Shown: piece after piece, positions 24,022 to 32,807 of the stretch | How positions within the stretch are numbered: position 1 is the stretch's first letter | How the letters are laid out: every line of letters starts with the position of its first letter | Source of the DNA: Geomonas sp. RF6 | GTDB lineage: Bacteria > Desulfobacterota > Desulfuromonadia > Geobacterales > Geobacteraceae | Direction: 5' to 3' | DNA length: 64,000 bases | NCBI RefSeq assembly: GCF_021044625.1 | Contig: NZ_CP087999.1 | Coordinates: 1,567,001 to 1,631,000 of the forward strand | Position numbers and translations under genes: made by a program | Notes under the pieces: generated by a model | What the model saw: only the letters and a program-made list of their open reading frames with translations | What the model was told of the DNA's origin: nothing | Databases searched by the model: none

Positions 24022-25224
24022 ATGGCAAAGACAGTTGTAGGACTGATGGATAGCATGAGACAGGCGCATGAGGTGGTGCGTGAACTTGAGAGCACCGGCT
24101 TCGAGAAAGGCTCAATTAACCTGATCGGTAGTCACAGGGGTACGGGTACAGAGAGCGGCACACTTACGGGGACAACCAGGACCGGGCAGGGGCTGGATGA
24201 AACACGCACCACGGCAGCGGAGCGTGGCACAACTGGCGCCCCAAGCGGCGCCTATGAGAGTGGACTCACCCCCACTACCATTCCCGGGATAGGCCCAGCA
24301 CTCCACCGGGGATCGCTCGGCTCCGATCTCTCGGGCGGGGGATTAGGTCCCCTGGTGAAGATGGGGGTGCCCGAACAGGATGCCCATTATTATATGGAAG
24401 GTGTGAAGCGTGGTGGCGTCATGGTCGCTGTCACCTGCCCGGATGACAGAGTCCCCCAGGCATCGAGTATCATGCAGAACCACGGCGCAATCGACATAGA
24501 CAGGACCGCGGAGCACTGGAAACGGGAGGGGTGGACCGGCTTCCATGCGGAGGGGTATGAACATACTGCCCAGGCGCGGAGTGGCCACCAGGAGGCACGG
24601 GTCCTGCCGGTTGCCGAGGAGACGGTAAAGGTAGGTAAGCGCGAGGTATCGGAAGGGTTTGTTCGGGTCTACACCCACGTCGAATCAGTTCCGATCCAGG
24701 AGAATGTCTCGCTACGCGAGGAGCACGCCACCATAGAGCGGCGTCCTGTGGATCGCCCGATCAGCGGGGCCGACCGCGAGGCTTTCAGGGAATCCTCCGT
24801 CGAGGTCCGCGAGATGAGAGAAGAGCCGGTGGTATCGAAAGAAGCCCGGGTCAAGGAGGAGGTGCTGGTGGGCAAGGACTCGACCCAGCGCATGGAGACC
24901 GTACACGAGACTGCACGCCAGACGAAGGTCGAGGTGGAGAGAGGACAGCAAACAGGGCGCGGCAGCGGGACCGCGCCGCATGACGAGGATGAAGACTTCC
25001 GCAGGCACTACCAGAGCTTGTACAGCAGCAAGGGGGACTACGACACGTATCGCTCCGCCTATCACTATGGCGAAGACCCCGAGATGATGCAGCTGCGCGG
25101 CAGGGAGTGGTCGGAAGTGGAAGAGGACGTGCACCGCTCGTGGGACAAAAAGCACCCCGGCGGAACGTGGAGTCAGTTCAAGGACGCGATCCGGTACGGA
25201 TGGGATAAAAAGCGCCGTACTTAG
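24022..25224 (+). CDS. DUF2382 (YsnF/AvaK-like) stress protein
   Basis: GGAGGT lies 8 bases before ATG 24022; length 400 residues. Residues 1-160 resemble the general-stress 17M/YflT-like module (TVVGLMDSMRQAHEVVRELE, VTCPDDRVPQAS). Residues about 195-310 are the DUF2382 domain, rich in Glu/Arg/Val with the pattern LPVAEETVKVGKREV, RVYTHVES and NVSLREEHATIERRPVDR. The C-terminus is acidic and aromatic. It is followed 21 bases later by a small membrane protein, likely the same operon. Such proteins are linked to desiccation or oxidative stress in other bacteria; function is not established. Confidence 0.85.
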   Translation: MAKTVVGLMDSMRQAHEVVRELESTGFEKGSINLIGSHRGTGTESGTLTGTTRTGQGLDETRTTAAERGTTGAPSGAYESGLTPTTIPGIGPALHRGSLGSDLSGGGLGPLVKMGVPEQDAHYYMEGVKRGGVMVAVTCPDDRVPQASSIMQNHGAIDIDRTAEHWKREGWTGFHAEGYEHTAQARSGHQEARVLPVAEETVKVGKREVSEGFVRVYTHVESVPIQENVSLREEHATIERRPVDRPISGADREAFRESSVEVREMREEPVVSKEARVKEEVLVGKDSTQRMETVHETARQTKVEVERGQQTGRGSGTAPHDEDEDFRRHYQSLYSSKGDYDTYRSAYHYGEDPEMMQLRGREWSEVEEDVHRSWDKKHPGGTWSQFKDAIRYGWDKKRRT

Positions 25225-25245
25225 GGTTATGGGAAGGAGGACCAA

Positions 25246-25434
25246 ATGCCAAAGGTGTATCCAGCTCCAAAGGAGGCGGAGAAGGGTGGCAGCAGCGAGA
25301 GGGACAGCGGGGTAAAGAAGACCTTCGGGGTCTACGACAAGCCGGCCCGCACCCGTTCACCGGCGATGATTGCGATGGTCGTCATTGCGGCCATCATCAT
25401 TCTCTTCATTGTGTACATGCTGATGCGGCAGTGA
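25246..25434 (+). CDS. Small single-pass membrane protein
   Basis: This 62-residue protein follows GGAAGGAGG. A hydrophilic N-terminal 38 residues lead into one membrane helix (MIAMVVIAAIIILFIVYMLM) at the C-terminus. Tail-anchored topology is likely. It sits just after the DUF2382 gene, so it may share its stress regulation. No family recognised. Confidence 0.7.
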   Translation: MPKVYPAPKEAEKGGSSERDSGVKKTFGVYDKPARTRSPAMIAMVVIAAIIILFIVYMLMRQ

Positions 25435-25539
25435 CGAAAGTGCTAACGTCTGGCTGCTGATGTGGTAAGTCCGCCGCAGAGTCGGGCTTGGTTCGGCGAG
25501 GAGATCCACGTTCCGGGTGACTGCACCCGCTCCCAGCGC

Positions 25540-25622
25540 TCCCTTCGGGAGCAGGCGGCCGGAACTCTCCGATTCCGACCATATCGAGAAGGGGCTCTCG
25601 GCCAGACCGGGAGCCCTTTTCG
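25540..25622 (+). repeat. Degenerate tRNA-Pro 3' half plus terminator (att-like remnant 3)
   Basis: CTTCGGGAGCAGGCGGCCGG matches the anticodon arm and variable region of tRNA-Pro. ATTCCGACCATA matches its 3' end, and the GGGGCTCTCGG / CCGGGAGCCC stem with T-run matches its terminator. It is in the same orientation as the intact gene at 7913, 17.6 kb away, but the 5' half is lost, so it is not a functional tRNA. Confidence 0.75.
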
Positions 25623-25775
25623 TTTCGAAATGGGAACCTGGGGTATCCATCCCCGAAGGGGCTGCACGAGAACTCGCCTCCCCCCTCTGTCCCCCGAGAG
25701 AGGTGTGTGGCGTGTCGGCGGGTGACCTTACTTTGCATATTGCAGTAAGAGACAAGATTAGCTAGAGTCGGCTCC

Positions 25776-26510
25776 ATGGCACTGGAACAGTACTTGAGCG
25801 ACCAAGGCAGCATGAATATCGGACTGGTTCTTCTTTCGAGGGATTGGCGCGTGCTCGGGATGAATGAGCATGCTCTATGCATTGCCGGTCCCAATATGGA
25901 GCCTCTTGGCCAAAACCTTTTCCGGATGCACCCCGTGAAGACCCGCGAGAAGGTGCGCGGCATTCTGGACGAACTGTCTACTCCGCCGGAATCGCACCCC
26001 AGGTCCATGGTGATCGACTTTCTCGGCAGGGTACTCATGATCAGCTTGTCTCGTCTCACGGTCCCGGATAGCGCGATGGCCTGGGCGGTGTCGTTCATGG
26101 ATCTGTCCGAGCAGACAGGAGCCTGCACCAACCCCCAGAGCGGGCACCTGGAATTGAAGAAAATGCCGATCTACGAGAAAGGCCAGTTCCATTTCCTTTC
26201 CGCAGACCAGGTGTACCTGATAGAGGCCGACGGCAATTACTGCCGGATCCACACCCCACTCAAAAAATTCCACCTGCTGATGAGCTTGAAGGCGGTTCTG
26301 CAACGTTTCCCCTCCTCCGACTTTTTCCGGGTGCACAAGAGTTTCATAGTCAACCTCAGGCACGTGAAGGCGCTGGGGCCCGGGGGCGACAGCCGCACCG
26401 TTCTCTCCTTTTACGAGCCTGCTATTCCCGCCGTTCCGGTTTCCCGCCGCCTCGTGTCCGCAGTCAAGAAGGCCGTTTCCTCCGGAAGAACCGTTCATCC
26501 CGCAGATTAA
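25776..26510 (+). CDS. PAS - LytTR transcriptional regulator
   Basis: This 244-residue protein has an N-terminal PAS-like domain, residues about 10-115 (GLVLLSRDWRVLGMNEHALC, NLFRMHP). The C-terminal LytTR DNA-binding domain is at about 140-235 (VYLIEADGNYCRIHT, LQRFPSSDFFRVHKSFIVNL, VPVSRR). It lacks a receiver domain, so it would sense its signal directly through PAS. The start ATG has a weak ribosome site; ATG 25812 is an alternative. It may regulate the rhodanese gene downstream, but that is only inference from position. Confidence 0.9.
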   Translation: MALEQYLSDQGSMNIGLVLLSRDWRVLGMNEHALCIAGPNMEPLGQNLFRMHPVKTREKVRGILDELSTPPESHPRSMVIDFLGRVLMISLSRLTVPDSAMAWAVSFMDLSEQTGACTNPQSGHLELKKMPIYEKGQFHFLSADQVYLIEADGNYCRIHTPLKKFHLLMSLKAVLQRFPSSDFFRVHKSFIVNLRHVKALGPGGDSRTVLSFYEPAIPAVPVSRRLVSAVKKAVSSGRTVHPAD

Positions 26511-26614
26511 CCCGTTCGTCAAGTACTTCTTGAGCCTCCACCCGCAGAGTGGGATAGTGCCGCGAAAGAGGCTACCCCCTCGTGGAGGGGGATTACTTCC
26601 AAGGAGAACGGTCA

Positions 26615-27655
26615 ATGAACGTCAGATGCAATTGCAGTTTCGTTACCGGTGCGGCGCTTTTGATGGTCTGCCTCGCCGTCCCGGGATGGGCCAGCGCCAC
26701 TGGGACGAGCGCCAGGAAAGCAAAAGCACACAGCAAACCGGCGCAGGCGACGGCGGTGCAGGGGTCGGAAGAAATCGTGCAAAAAAGTTCCGCCTTCTTT
26801 GCGGCTCCCCCCTTCATGGCGGCTGAGGATGTCTACGCCAAAGTGGTTAAAGAGGGTGACAGCACTTATTTCCTGGTGAGCCTTCAGCCCCGCACCGAGT
26901 TCGCCAAGGGACACGTGCCGGGCGCGGTCAACCTCCCCTTCGAGGAGATCACGGAGCGCAGTGTCCTCAAACTCCTCCCGCGTGACAGAAAGATCGTCTT
27001 CACCTGTGATGACGGACATCGTTCCATGATGGCATCGCTGTACTTCAACCAACTCGGCTACAGCGCCACAGCCATGCCGATGGGTCTCAGCCACTGGAAC
27101 CGGACCGAATCTGCTGCGCCCTTAACAGGTTCCGCACGGTACCCGGTGAGCACGGAGAAGGCGGACGTTGCGGTCGGGAAGGCGGTTCCGGCCGTTTCAA
27201 GCAACGCCGGAAAAGGAAATGAGCTGATCGCCGAGCGGACGAGGGGCGTGCTGACCTCACGCAGGAAATTGTTCATGAACCAGAACGAGGTGTACGAAGA
27301 GGCGGCCAAAGACGGGGGCAAGGGAATTTTCCTAGTCAGCATTCAACGCCCGGAGGATTACGCAAAAGGGCACGTCCCCGGGGCGATCAACGTTCCCTTC
27401 ACCGAGCTGGCAAGCAAGAAAAGCCTCAGCAAGCTTCCGACCGACCGCAAGATCGTGGTTGTCTGCTACATCGGGCACATCGCAGCGGCGGCTACCCTTT
27501 TCCTGAACCAACTGGGATACGAGGCCTACGATTTGCGCTTCGGCACCCTCGGCTGGAACGATACGACAGAAGGCTTGGGAAAAATGAAGGGCTATTTGCT
27601 CAGCCTGGTGCAAGACAGGAAGTACCCTGTCGAACGGGCGCAGGAGAATCAGTGA
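26615..27655 (+). CDS. Exported protein with two rhodanese domains
   Basis: ATG 26615 after AAGGAGAA gives 346 residues with a signal peptide (cleavage near WASA, residue 27). Two rhodanese domains follow, at residues about 72-165 and 225-325. Each has the (D/E)xxKGHVPGA(V/I)N(L/V)PF motif. The active-site Cys is present in both (FTCDDGHRS and VVCYIGHIA), so both could carry a persulfide. Periplasmic sulfur-transfer or cyanide/thiosulfate handling is plausible; no electron-transfer partner is adjacent. The second loop is less canonical than the first. Confidence 0.88.
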   Translation: MNVRCNCSFVTGAALLMVCLAVPGWASATGTSARKAKAHSKPAQATAVQGSEEIVQKSSAFFAAPPFMAAEDVYAKVVKEGDSTYFLVSLQPRTEFAKGHVPGAVNLPFEEITERSVLKLLPRDRKIVFTCDDGHRSMMASLYFNQLGYSATAMPMGLSHWNRTESAAPLTGSARYPVSTEKADVAVGKAVPAVSSNAGKGNELIAERTRGVLTSRRKLFMNQNEVYEEAAKDGGKGIFLVSIQRPEDYAKGHVPGAINVPFTELASKKSLSKLPTDRKIVVVCYIGHIAAAATLFLNQLGYEAYDLRFGTLGWNDTTEGLGKMKGYLLSLVQDRKYPVERAQENQ

Positions 27656-27869
27656 AGCCCGGGACCTCGCCTTACGGGGCATAGGGAAGGCTGGAAACGG
27701 CAGTAAAGTTTTTGCAGAACTCTGCACTCCCGCTCGAGACCCTTCCCCGGGAGCGCGGCCTCGACAGCGCGGGCAATCTCGGACGGTCGTTCCGACGACG
27801 CTTCGGCGTAACCTTGGGGAGTACCGTGAGCGCCGGTGACTCCCTCACCTAGAAAGGAGTAGACGAAGA

Positions 27870-28787
27870 ATGCTTCGATCCCTCATTACGACAAGTACCG
27901 CTATCGTGTGTGCCCTGTTGCTGAGTGGCGCCAGGCAGGTGCAATCGGCGGAAAGCTCCCCTCTCCACCCCCAGGCCACCTGTCCGGAAATGGGAGCCCC
28001 GATTAATCCCGAGCTGTATGTGGACTACAACGGAAAACGCATCTACCTCTGCTCGGAAATGTGCCGCGACGCCGTGGCAAAAGATCCGGAACGGGCGATA
28101 CGTACCATAGTAGCAAAGGGGCAGACCGTCCAGGCCATTCCCACGAAGGATTCGCCGGCGGCGCTTCCCGTCAGGAAAAAAACCCTCGGGGTCCTTCTCT
28201 TCCCCCGGTTCGAGATGCTCGACGCCTACGGACCGATGGAACTCTGGGGAAACCTCAAAGAGAAAGTACAGGTGATAACCGTTGCCACCCAAGCGGGGGC
28301 AGTTGCTTCGAACCAGGGTCCGAGGACGGTAGCCGACTACGGTTTCGACGACGCGCCACAAATAGACCTCCTCCTCATTCCGGGAGGAATGGGCGCCTTC
28401 GACCTGGTGAATGACCAGAAGACCCTCGAATGGCTGCGAACGCGGGCGAAAAAGGCAGAGATCGTCATGTCCGTCTGCAACGGGGCGTCACTCCTGGCAG
28501 CAGCAGGAATCCTCGACGGCAGGCCTGCAACTACCAACAAAATGTTCTGGAAGAGTTCGACCGGCCCGGGGCCGAAGGTAAAGTGGGTCAAGAACGCCCG
28601 CTGGGTCGACGACGGCACCATCGTGACCTCTTCAGGCATCTCCGCAGGAATCGACATGTCGCTTGCCGTTATAGCGCGTCTGTACGGGAAGGACGTGGCA
28701 GAGTGGCTGGCGCGCGCCACCGAATACGAACCACACAGGGACCCGTCGTGGGATCCGTTTGCAAAGGCGGCTGGGTTGGTGGATTGA
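27870..28787 (+). CDS. Exported YHS-like metal domain fused to DJ-1/PfpI domain
   Basis: This 305-residue protein follows AAAGGAG. The signal peptide (residues 1-28) is followed by a YHS/TRASH-like segment with the Cys pattern CPEMGAPINPELYVDY, then YLCSEMC, a likely metal site. Residues about 105-290 are a class-I glutamine-amidotransferase-like DJ-1/PfpI domain with the nucleophile elbow SVCNGASLLAAAG. The combination in one exported protein is uncommon. A role in metal or electrophile stress is a guess. It is a single-gene unit. Confidence 0.82.
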   Translation: MLRSLITTSTAIVCALLLSGARQVQSAESSPLHPQATCPEMGAPINPELYVDYNGKRIYLCSEMCRDAVAKDPERAIRTIVAKGQTVQAIPTKDSPAALPVRKKTLGVLLFPRFEMLDAYGPMELWGNLKEKVQVITVATQAGAVASNQGPRTVADYGFDDAPQIDLLLIPGGMGAFDLVNDQKTLEWLRTRAKKAEIVMSVCNGASLLAAAGILDGRPATTNKMFWKSSTGPGPKVKWVKNARWVDDGTIVTSSGISAGIDMSLAVIARLYGKDVAEWLARATEYEPHRDPSWDPFAKAAGLVD

Positions 28788-28862
28788 GGGGGGGCAATCA
28801 AACTCTGTGAGTGACACCTTGGTGCTAAAAAGGCTACGTCTGCTTTCAGCTTGTGCTATAAG

Positions 28863-29750
28863 ATGCCAACACCAGTTCCTAACAAACCCAAGATCGGACC
28901 TACTGTGAGCACCACCACGATCGTCGTCCCCTGTTACAATGAGGCGGAGCGTCTCAAGCCCTCCGTTTTTCTCGAGACCCTCGGGAAAGACCCGGAGTTG
29001 TCATTTCTTTTTGTCGACGACGGCAGCCGCGACGAGACACTGCAGAGCCTGCATGCCCTGAGAGATAAGGAGCCGACGCGGATCGGGGTGCTGGACATGG
29101 AGCGAAACTCCGGGAAGGCTGAGGCTGTCCGCCGCGGGATCCTCAAGGCGCTGGAAACCCCGTGCGACTACGTGGGCTACTGGGATGCGGACCTCGCCAC
29201 GCCGCTTGACGAGATTGCAGACTTTTCTTCCCTTCTGGACCGCGGCGGGATAGACGTGGTCCTCGGCTCGAGGGTCTGCCTGCTCGGACGTAACATTCAG
29301 CGCAGAGCCTGGAAACACTACATAGGAAGGGTCTTCGCCACCTGCGCCTCCCTTTTACTTCAGCTCAAAGTCTACGACACCCAGTGCGGCGCGAAGCTGT
29401 TCAAAGCTTCCCCCCTCCTGCGGCAGGTCTTTGGCACCCCGTTCAAGGTCAACTGGACCTTCGACCTGGAGATGATCGGTCGTTTTCTCCTGCTGCAGGA
29501 CCTTACCCCGGAGGAGGTGCCCTCGCGCTGGGTCGAGCACCCGCTCCGCGAATGGGTGGACGTGAAGGGGTCCAAGGTCGGGGTTAAGGATTACATTAGG
29601 GGGGGCATGGAGTTTTGCACCATCTTCTTCTATCTCCGCACCCCAGCCCGTAGCAGCTATCTCAGGTACCTCACAGCAACAGTCCCGCCACAGGTCGAAG
29701 CGCCCTCCTCCGACGGTGCGGCAGCGAACCAGCCAGAAGGGCTCCGATGA
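28863..29750 (+). CDS. Family 2 glycosyltransferase (polyprenyl-phosphate sugar synthase-like)
   Basis: This 295-residue protein has the GT-A start TTIVVPCYNEAERL, FLFVDDGSRDET and YWDADLATPLDEI, the nucleotide-sugar and metal-binding motifs of dolichyl-phosphate glucose/mannose synthases. No C-terminal membrane helices are present. It would load a sugar onto a lipid carrier for envelope glycan synthesis. The start is uncertain: TTG 28851, ATG 28863 and GTG 28905 are in frame, none with a strong ribosome site. The next gene is also a glycosyltransferase, 255 bases downstream. Confidence 0.9.
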   Translation: MPTPVPNKPKIGPTVSTTTIVVPCYNEAERLKPSVFLETLGKDPELSFLFVDDGSRDETLQSLHALRDKEPTRIGVLDMERNSGKAEAVRRGILKALETPCDYVGYWDADLATPLDEIADFSSLLDRGGIDVVLGSRVCLLGRNIQRRAWKHYIGRVFATCASLLLQLKVYDTQCGAKLFKASPLLRQVFGTPFKVNWTFDLEMIGRFLLLQDLTPEEVPSRWVEHPLREWVDVKGSKVGVKDYIRGGMEFCTIFFYLRTPARSSYLRYLTATVPPQVEAPSSDGAAANQPEGLR

Positions 29751-30005
29751 CCCCCGAGCCTCCCCGCACCGTAGGGGCAGCCACGAAGTAGATCACCTTT
29801 GCCGCAGTCGCGATCCTTGCCAAATCATCGCCGCGGCCGGGCACCCGCCGGCTGCCTTTTCCTTTCCCCTCCAGCCTAATGTTTTGGCGGCGGCTGCCGA
29901 TATGCTAACGGCACCCGGCTTCCTAGTGCCCCGGCCTTTGCCTCCGGATGCCACATCATCCACGACTCCGGGTCACCCCGCCCGGTCATCGATAAAGGAA
30001 TCACC

Positions 30006-30821
30006 ATGTATCAAGGCTTTTACATCAACATGGACAGAGCGGTAGAGAGAAGAAAGCTGCTGGAACAGCACCTCCAGGATGCCGGCCTGTCGCAAAGGTA
30101 TGCGAGATTCCCTGCCATAGATGGGACGGCCATTACCTATGGACCAGATGCCGTAGCCGGCTCTCCCGTGCTCGGATGCACGTTGAGTCACTTGAGCATA
30201 GTGAAGGATCAGCTCGACTCCGGAAAACACCTGCACATCATTGAAGATGACGCCATCCTGCACCGGGATATCGGAAGGGTCCTCGAACACTTCGCCACGC
30301 ATGAGCAGGCGCCGGAATGGGATGTCCTCATGACAGACCTCTTTCTCCCCCCCGACCTGTATCTCTTCAAATACCTGCATGAGAAATACGTGGAGTCGAT
30401 GAAGTCAGGCACCGTTACCTTCATCGACATTCAAAGCTGGGAGTTCGCAGGGGCGACCTCATACTTTGTGAACAAAGACAGCAAGGAGAAGTTCCTGCGC
30501 ATGATGGAGCACGGATTCAGCGACCATACTCCGTATGACATAAGGCTCAGAACCCTCGCGAAGAACGGCATGCTGAAGGTTTTTACCTGCTTCCCCTTCT
30601 TCAGTACCCTCTCCGAATCGAGCTCCGACTCGACTATCGCCGGAGGATTTCGCCATGTGCTCCCCCTTTCGGAGTATCGCCGCTCTTTCTACGTCGCTGC
30701 GGACCTGCTGGGGATCCGCGACAAGCTCCGCTGCACCCCCCCCTGCCCCTCCGATACTCATACGGAGATTTACCTGAACCTGATAAAGGCGCTGCTCGAT
30801 CCTCAGCACCAATCCTTCTGA
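30006..30821 (+). CDS. Family 25 glycosyltransferase (LPS-type)
   Basis: This 271-residue protein opens MYQGFYINMDRAVERR with the GT25 N-terminal signature. It contains LGCTLSHLSIVKDQL and HIIEDDAILH, the acidic EDD triad that binds the metal-nucleotide sugar. GT25 enzymes add galactose or glucose to lipooligosaccharide and to some proteins. AAGGAATCACC lies just upstream. A terminator follows at 30847. It probably works on the same surface glycan as the GT2 gene before it. Confidence 0.88.
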   Translation: MYQGFYINMDRAVERRKLLEQHLQDAGLSQRYARFPAIDGTAITYGPDAVAGSPVLGCTLSHLSIVKDQLDSGKHLHIIEDDAILHRDIGRVLEHFATHEQAPEWDVLMTDLFLPPDLYLFKYLHEKYVESMKSGTVTFIDIQSWEFAGATSYFVNKDSKEKFLRMMEHGFSDHTPYDIRLRTLAKNGMLKVFTCFPFFSTLSESSSDSTIAGGFRHVLPLSEYRRSFYVAADLLGIRDKLRCTPPCPSDTHTEIYLNLIKALLDPQHQSF

Positions 30822-30846
30822 TCGACTGGCTTCACCGTTATGACAG

Positions 30847-30881
30847 AAGGCGGTCGGCATTAGCCGGCCGCCTTTTCTTTC
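30847..30881 (+). terminator. Terminator after GT25 gene
   Basis: The stem GGCGGTCGGC / GCCGGCCGCC with a four-base loop is followed by TTTTCTTTCT. Confidence 0.85.
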
Positions 30882-30956
30882 TGTGCACTGACTGCTTCAT
30901 TTCCTTTTGCGAACAAACGTGCTACTAAGGAAGCGGCAAAGCCCTCCACAGAACCT

Positions 30957-31283
30957 ATGACCATTTCCGCTCAAAAAAATAGCCGACCGCAGCTCCTGGT
31001 AACTTTCCTGGTCGCCCTCTGCGTCCTCTTCGCCGGAGCGCACGTCCCGGACCTGGCCCGTCCCCACCGCCCGAGGTCGGTCCATCGTCTCGCACTGGAG
31101 ACAACGCAAAAGACACCATCCAAGCACCTGAAGCAGCAGGAGTCTCCTGCCGTTTTGCCGGAGCTTCCGATATCAAGCCACATCGTTTCGCATCGCACCG
31201 ATTCTCACCGCATCCCGCCACTGTACATCTCCCTTCTTTCTCCAAAGAGTCCCGGCCGCTCTCCTCCCGCAGCACAACTGTAA
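30957..31283 (+). CDS. Possible small exported protein
   Basis: This frame of 108 codons starts at ATG 30957 and encodes a hydrophobic N-terminal stretch (LLVTFLVALCVLFAGAHVPD) followed by a Ser/Pro/His-rich tail. The ribosome site is poor and the tail has low complexity. No family is recognised, and it could be a chance frame. Confidence 0.3.
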   Translation: MTISAQKNSRPQLLVTFLVALCVLFAGAHVPDLARPHRPRSVHRLALETTQKTPSKHLKQQESPAVLPELPISSHIVSHRTDSHRIPPLYISLLSPKSPGRSPPAAQL

Positions 31284-31298
31284 GCCCAACCAATTAGT

Positions 31299-31346
31299 TG
31301 CACCTCGGGAACGGAGCTCTCTCCCTGCTGCAGCAACCGAGGTGCA
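31299..31346. other. Inverted repeat in the leader of the CHAP gene
   Basis: Ten bases TGCACCTCGG pair perfectly with CCGAGGTGCA across a 28-base loop, about 165 bases before the CHAP-domain gene. The repeat could be an operator or a leader stem; no T-run follows. Confidence 0.45.
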
Positions 31347-31512
31347 GAAATAAAGAGAAAGTGGAGCCGCGCGCGGCATCAGGACAGGGGATGTGGCTTG
31401 ATCGCCACCGTCCGGTCGTGCTCTTCCCAGGCACCGGCTTCACCCCTGTGCATTGCGTCTGTGTTATCCCCTCCGCGTGAGCAAATCGGAGACTGAAGCC
31501 CATGGAGATGTC

Positions 31513-32094
31513 ATGAAATACTTTACAGTGATCTTCCTTACCATCATAAGTTCGACCATATATACGAGCTGCTATGCCGTGAGCTGTAACTGTGAAGACT
31601 GGATGGCAAAAGGCGGGTATTGTGTCGATTATATAAAGGATCGGATCCCGGCATTCCCTATCCCTTACAAGGACGATATGCCATCGCTGAAGAATACGGA
31701 CGTCACGAATGTGACCGAGGGTGATGTCGCCATTTTCACAATCAAGAACTACTGGCACGTCGCCTACGTCGAAAAGGTGCACCGCAATGCCAACGGGAAC
31801 GCAACTGCAATAGATGTCACGGAGATGAACTATGGGGACAAGTTGTCTTTTCCCGAGTTTAAAGCAAAATGGAAATCAAAGAGCCGTGACCAGTGGAACA
31901 GAGCTGCCTGTTGTGGCATAACGGACAACTACGACCGAATAACCTGGCGCAAAAATATCGCTCTTGGCACCGTAAAACAGATATGGTCTCCCGATGATGT
32001 CGCACCTGAAGGTACCGGGGGGCGGGTGAACACCATAGCTGGCAAGGTAAAGGAGGTCGTGAACCGCCTCCTCCAATATACCGGCGAGCTTTAA
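31513..32094 (+). CDS. Exported CHAP-domain peptidoglycan amidase/endopeptidase-like protein
   Basis: ATG 31513 gives 193 residues with a signal peptide (residues 1-22). GGYCVDYIKDRIPAFP holds the catalytic Cys. EGDVAIF, then YWHVAYVEKV with the His and IDVTEMNYG, complete the NlpC/P60-like CHAP pattern. CHAP proteins cut peptidoglycan peptides. Codon use is more AT-rich than the neighbours, which hints at transfer. The C-terminal 60 residues are not recognised. It precedes the LOG gene by 62 bases on the same strand. Confidence 0.8.
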   Translation: MKYFTVIFLTIISSTIYTSCYAVSCNCEDWMAKGGYCVDYIKDRIPAFPIPYKDDMPSLKNTDVTNVTEGDVAIFTIKNYWHVAYVEKVHRNANGNATAIDVTEMNYGDKLSFPEFKAKWKSKSRDQWNRAACCGITDNYDRITWRKNIALGTVKQIWSPDDVAPEGTGGRVNTIAGKVKEVVNRLLQYTGEL

Positions 32095-32156
32095 CCACAG
32101 AAGCAGGTATTACCCTTCGAAAGAGGAAGCGACGGGAGGAAGAAAGGTTGTCAGAG

Positions 32157-32738
32157 ATGAAAAGCATTTGCGTCTACTGTGGCTCGAGCCCCGGCAGGCT
32201 CGATGCCTACGCGGCATCTGCGCGGGCGCTGGGCGCTGTGCTGGCGGGAAACAACATCAGGCTCGTGTATGGAGGCGCGAAAGTCGGGATTATGGGTATG
32301 CTCGCCGACACAGTCCTCAGTCTCGGGGGGGAAGTCGTCGGTGTCATTCCTGAAGCGCTGGTCGCCAAAGAGGTGGCGCACCAGGGGCTGACCACACTGC
32401 ACGTGACAGGCTCCATGCACGAGCGCAAGATGCTGATGGCCGATCTCTCTGACGGCTTCGTGGCCCTCCCTGGCGGCATCGGAACGCTTGAAGAGCTCTT
32501 TGAGGTCTGGACCTGGGCGCAACTCGGTTTTCACCACAAGCCGTGCGGTCTGCTCAATGTGGCGGGTTATTACGATGGACTCGCCGCATTTCTGGATCAT
32601 GCCGTCGCCGAACAGTTCGTCCAGAACGCACAGCGCGCCATGCTCATCGTCGAGCAAACAGCCGGGGAACTCCTCCGCCGATTCCGCGGGTACGAGCCGC
32701 CTCTGGTTCCCAAACTGGTGGATGAAAAGGAAACGTGA
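32157..32738 (+). CDS. LOG-family nucleotide 5'-monophosphate phosphoribohydrolase
   Basis: This 193-residue protein opens MKSICVYCGSSPG and contains GSMHERKMLM and LPGGIGTLEELFE, the PGGxGTxxE motif of LOG (formerly lysine decarboxylase-like) proteins. These enzymes release the base from cytokinin-type or other nucleoside monophosphates. Length is typical. TTG 32148 is an alternative start three codons upstream and is better spaced from GGAGG. A bidirectional terminator follows. Confidence 0.92.
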   Translation: MKSICVYCGSSPGRLDAYAASARALGAVLAGNNIRLVYGGAKVGIMGMLADTVLSLGGEVVGVIPEALVAKEVAHQGLTTLHVTGSMHERKMLMADLSDGFVALPGGIGTLEELFEVWTWAQLGFHHKPCGLLNVAGYYDGLAAFLDHAVAEQFVQNAQRAMLIVEQTAGELLRRFRGYEPPLVPKLVDEKET

Positions 32739-32773
32739 CCTCGACGGATCGTCTCAGCGGAAGAGTTATCAGA

Positions 32774-32807
32774 GAAAGGGCCTTGGCACACGCCAAGGCC
32801 CTTTCTG
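32774..32807. terminator. Terminator after LOG gene
   Basis: The stem AGAAAGGGCCTTGGC / GCCAAGGCCCTTTCT is nearly perfect, with T- and A-rich bases on each side, between convergent genes. Confidence 0.85.

Noticed and set aside
23744-24040. A 98-codon frame in the AT-rich stretch before the DUF2382 gene
   Set aside because: No ribosome site, no recognisable composition, and it overlaps the ribosome site and start of the well-supported gene at 24022.
25540-25622. A second functional tRNA-Pro
   Set aside because: The 5' half, including the acceptor 5' strand and D arm, is missing, and the T arm is altered.
32774-32807. A further tRNA-Pro remnant, because its terminator resembles that of the tRNA
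   Set aside because: Only the GGCA-loop hairpin is shared, a common terminator style here (also 30847, 36445); the CATTCCG-CCA acceptor sequence is absent.
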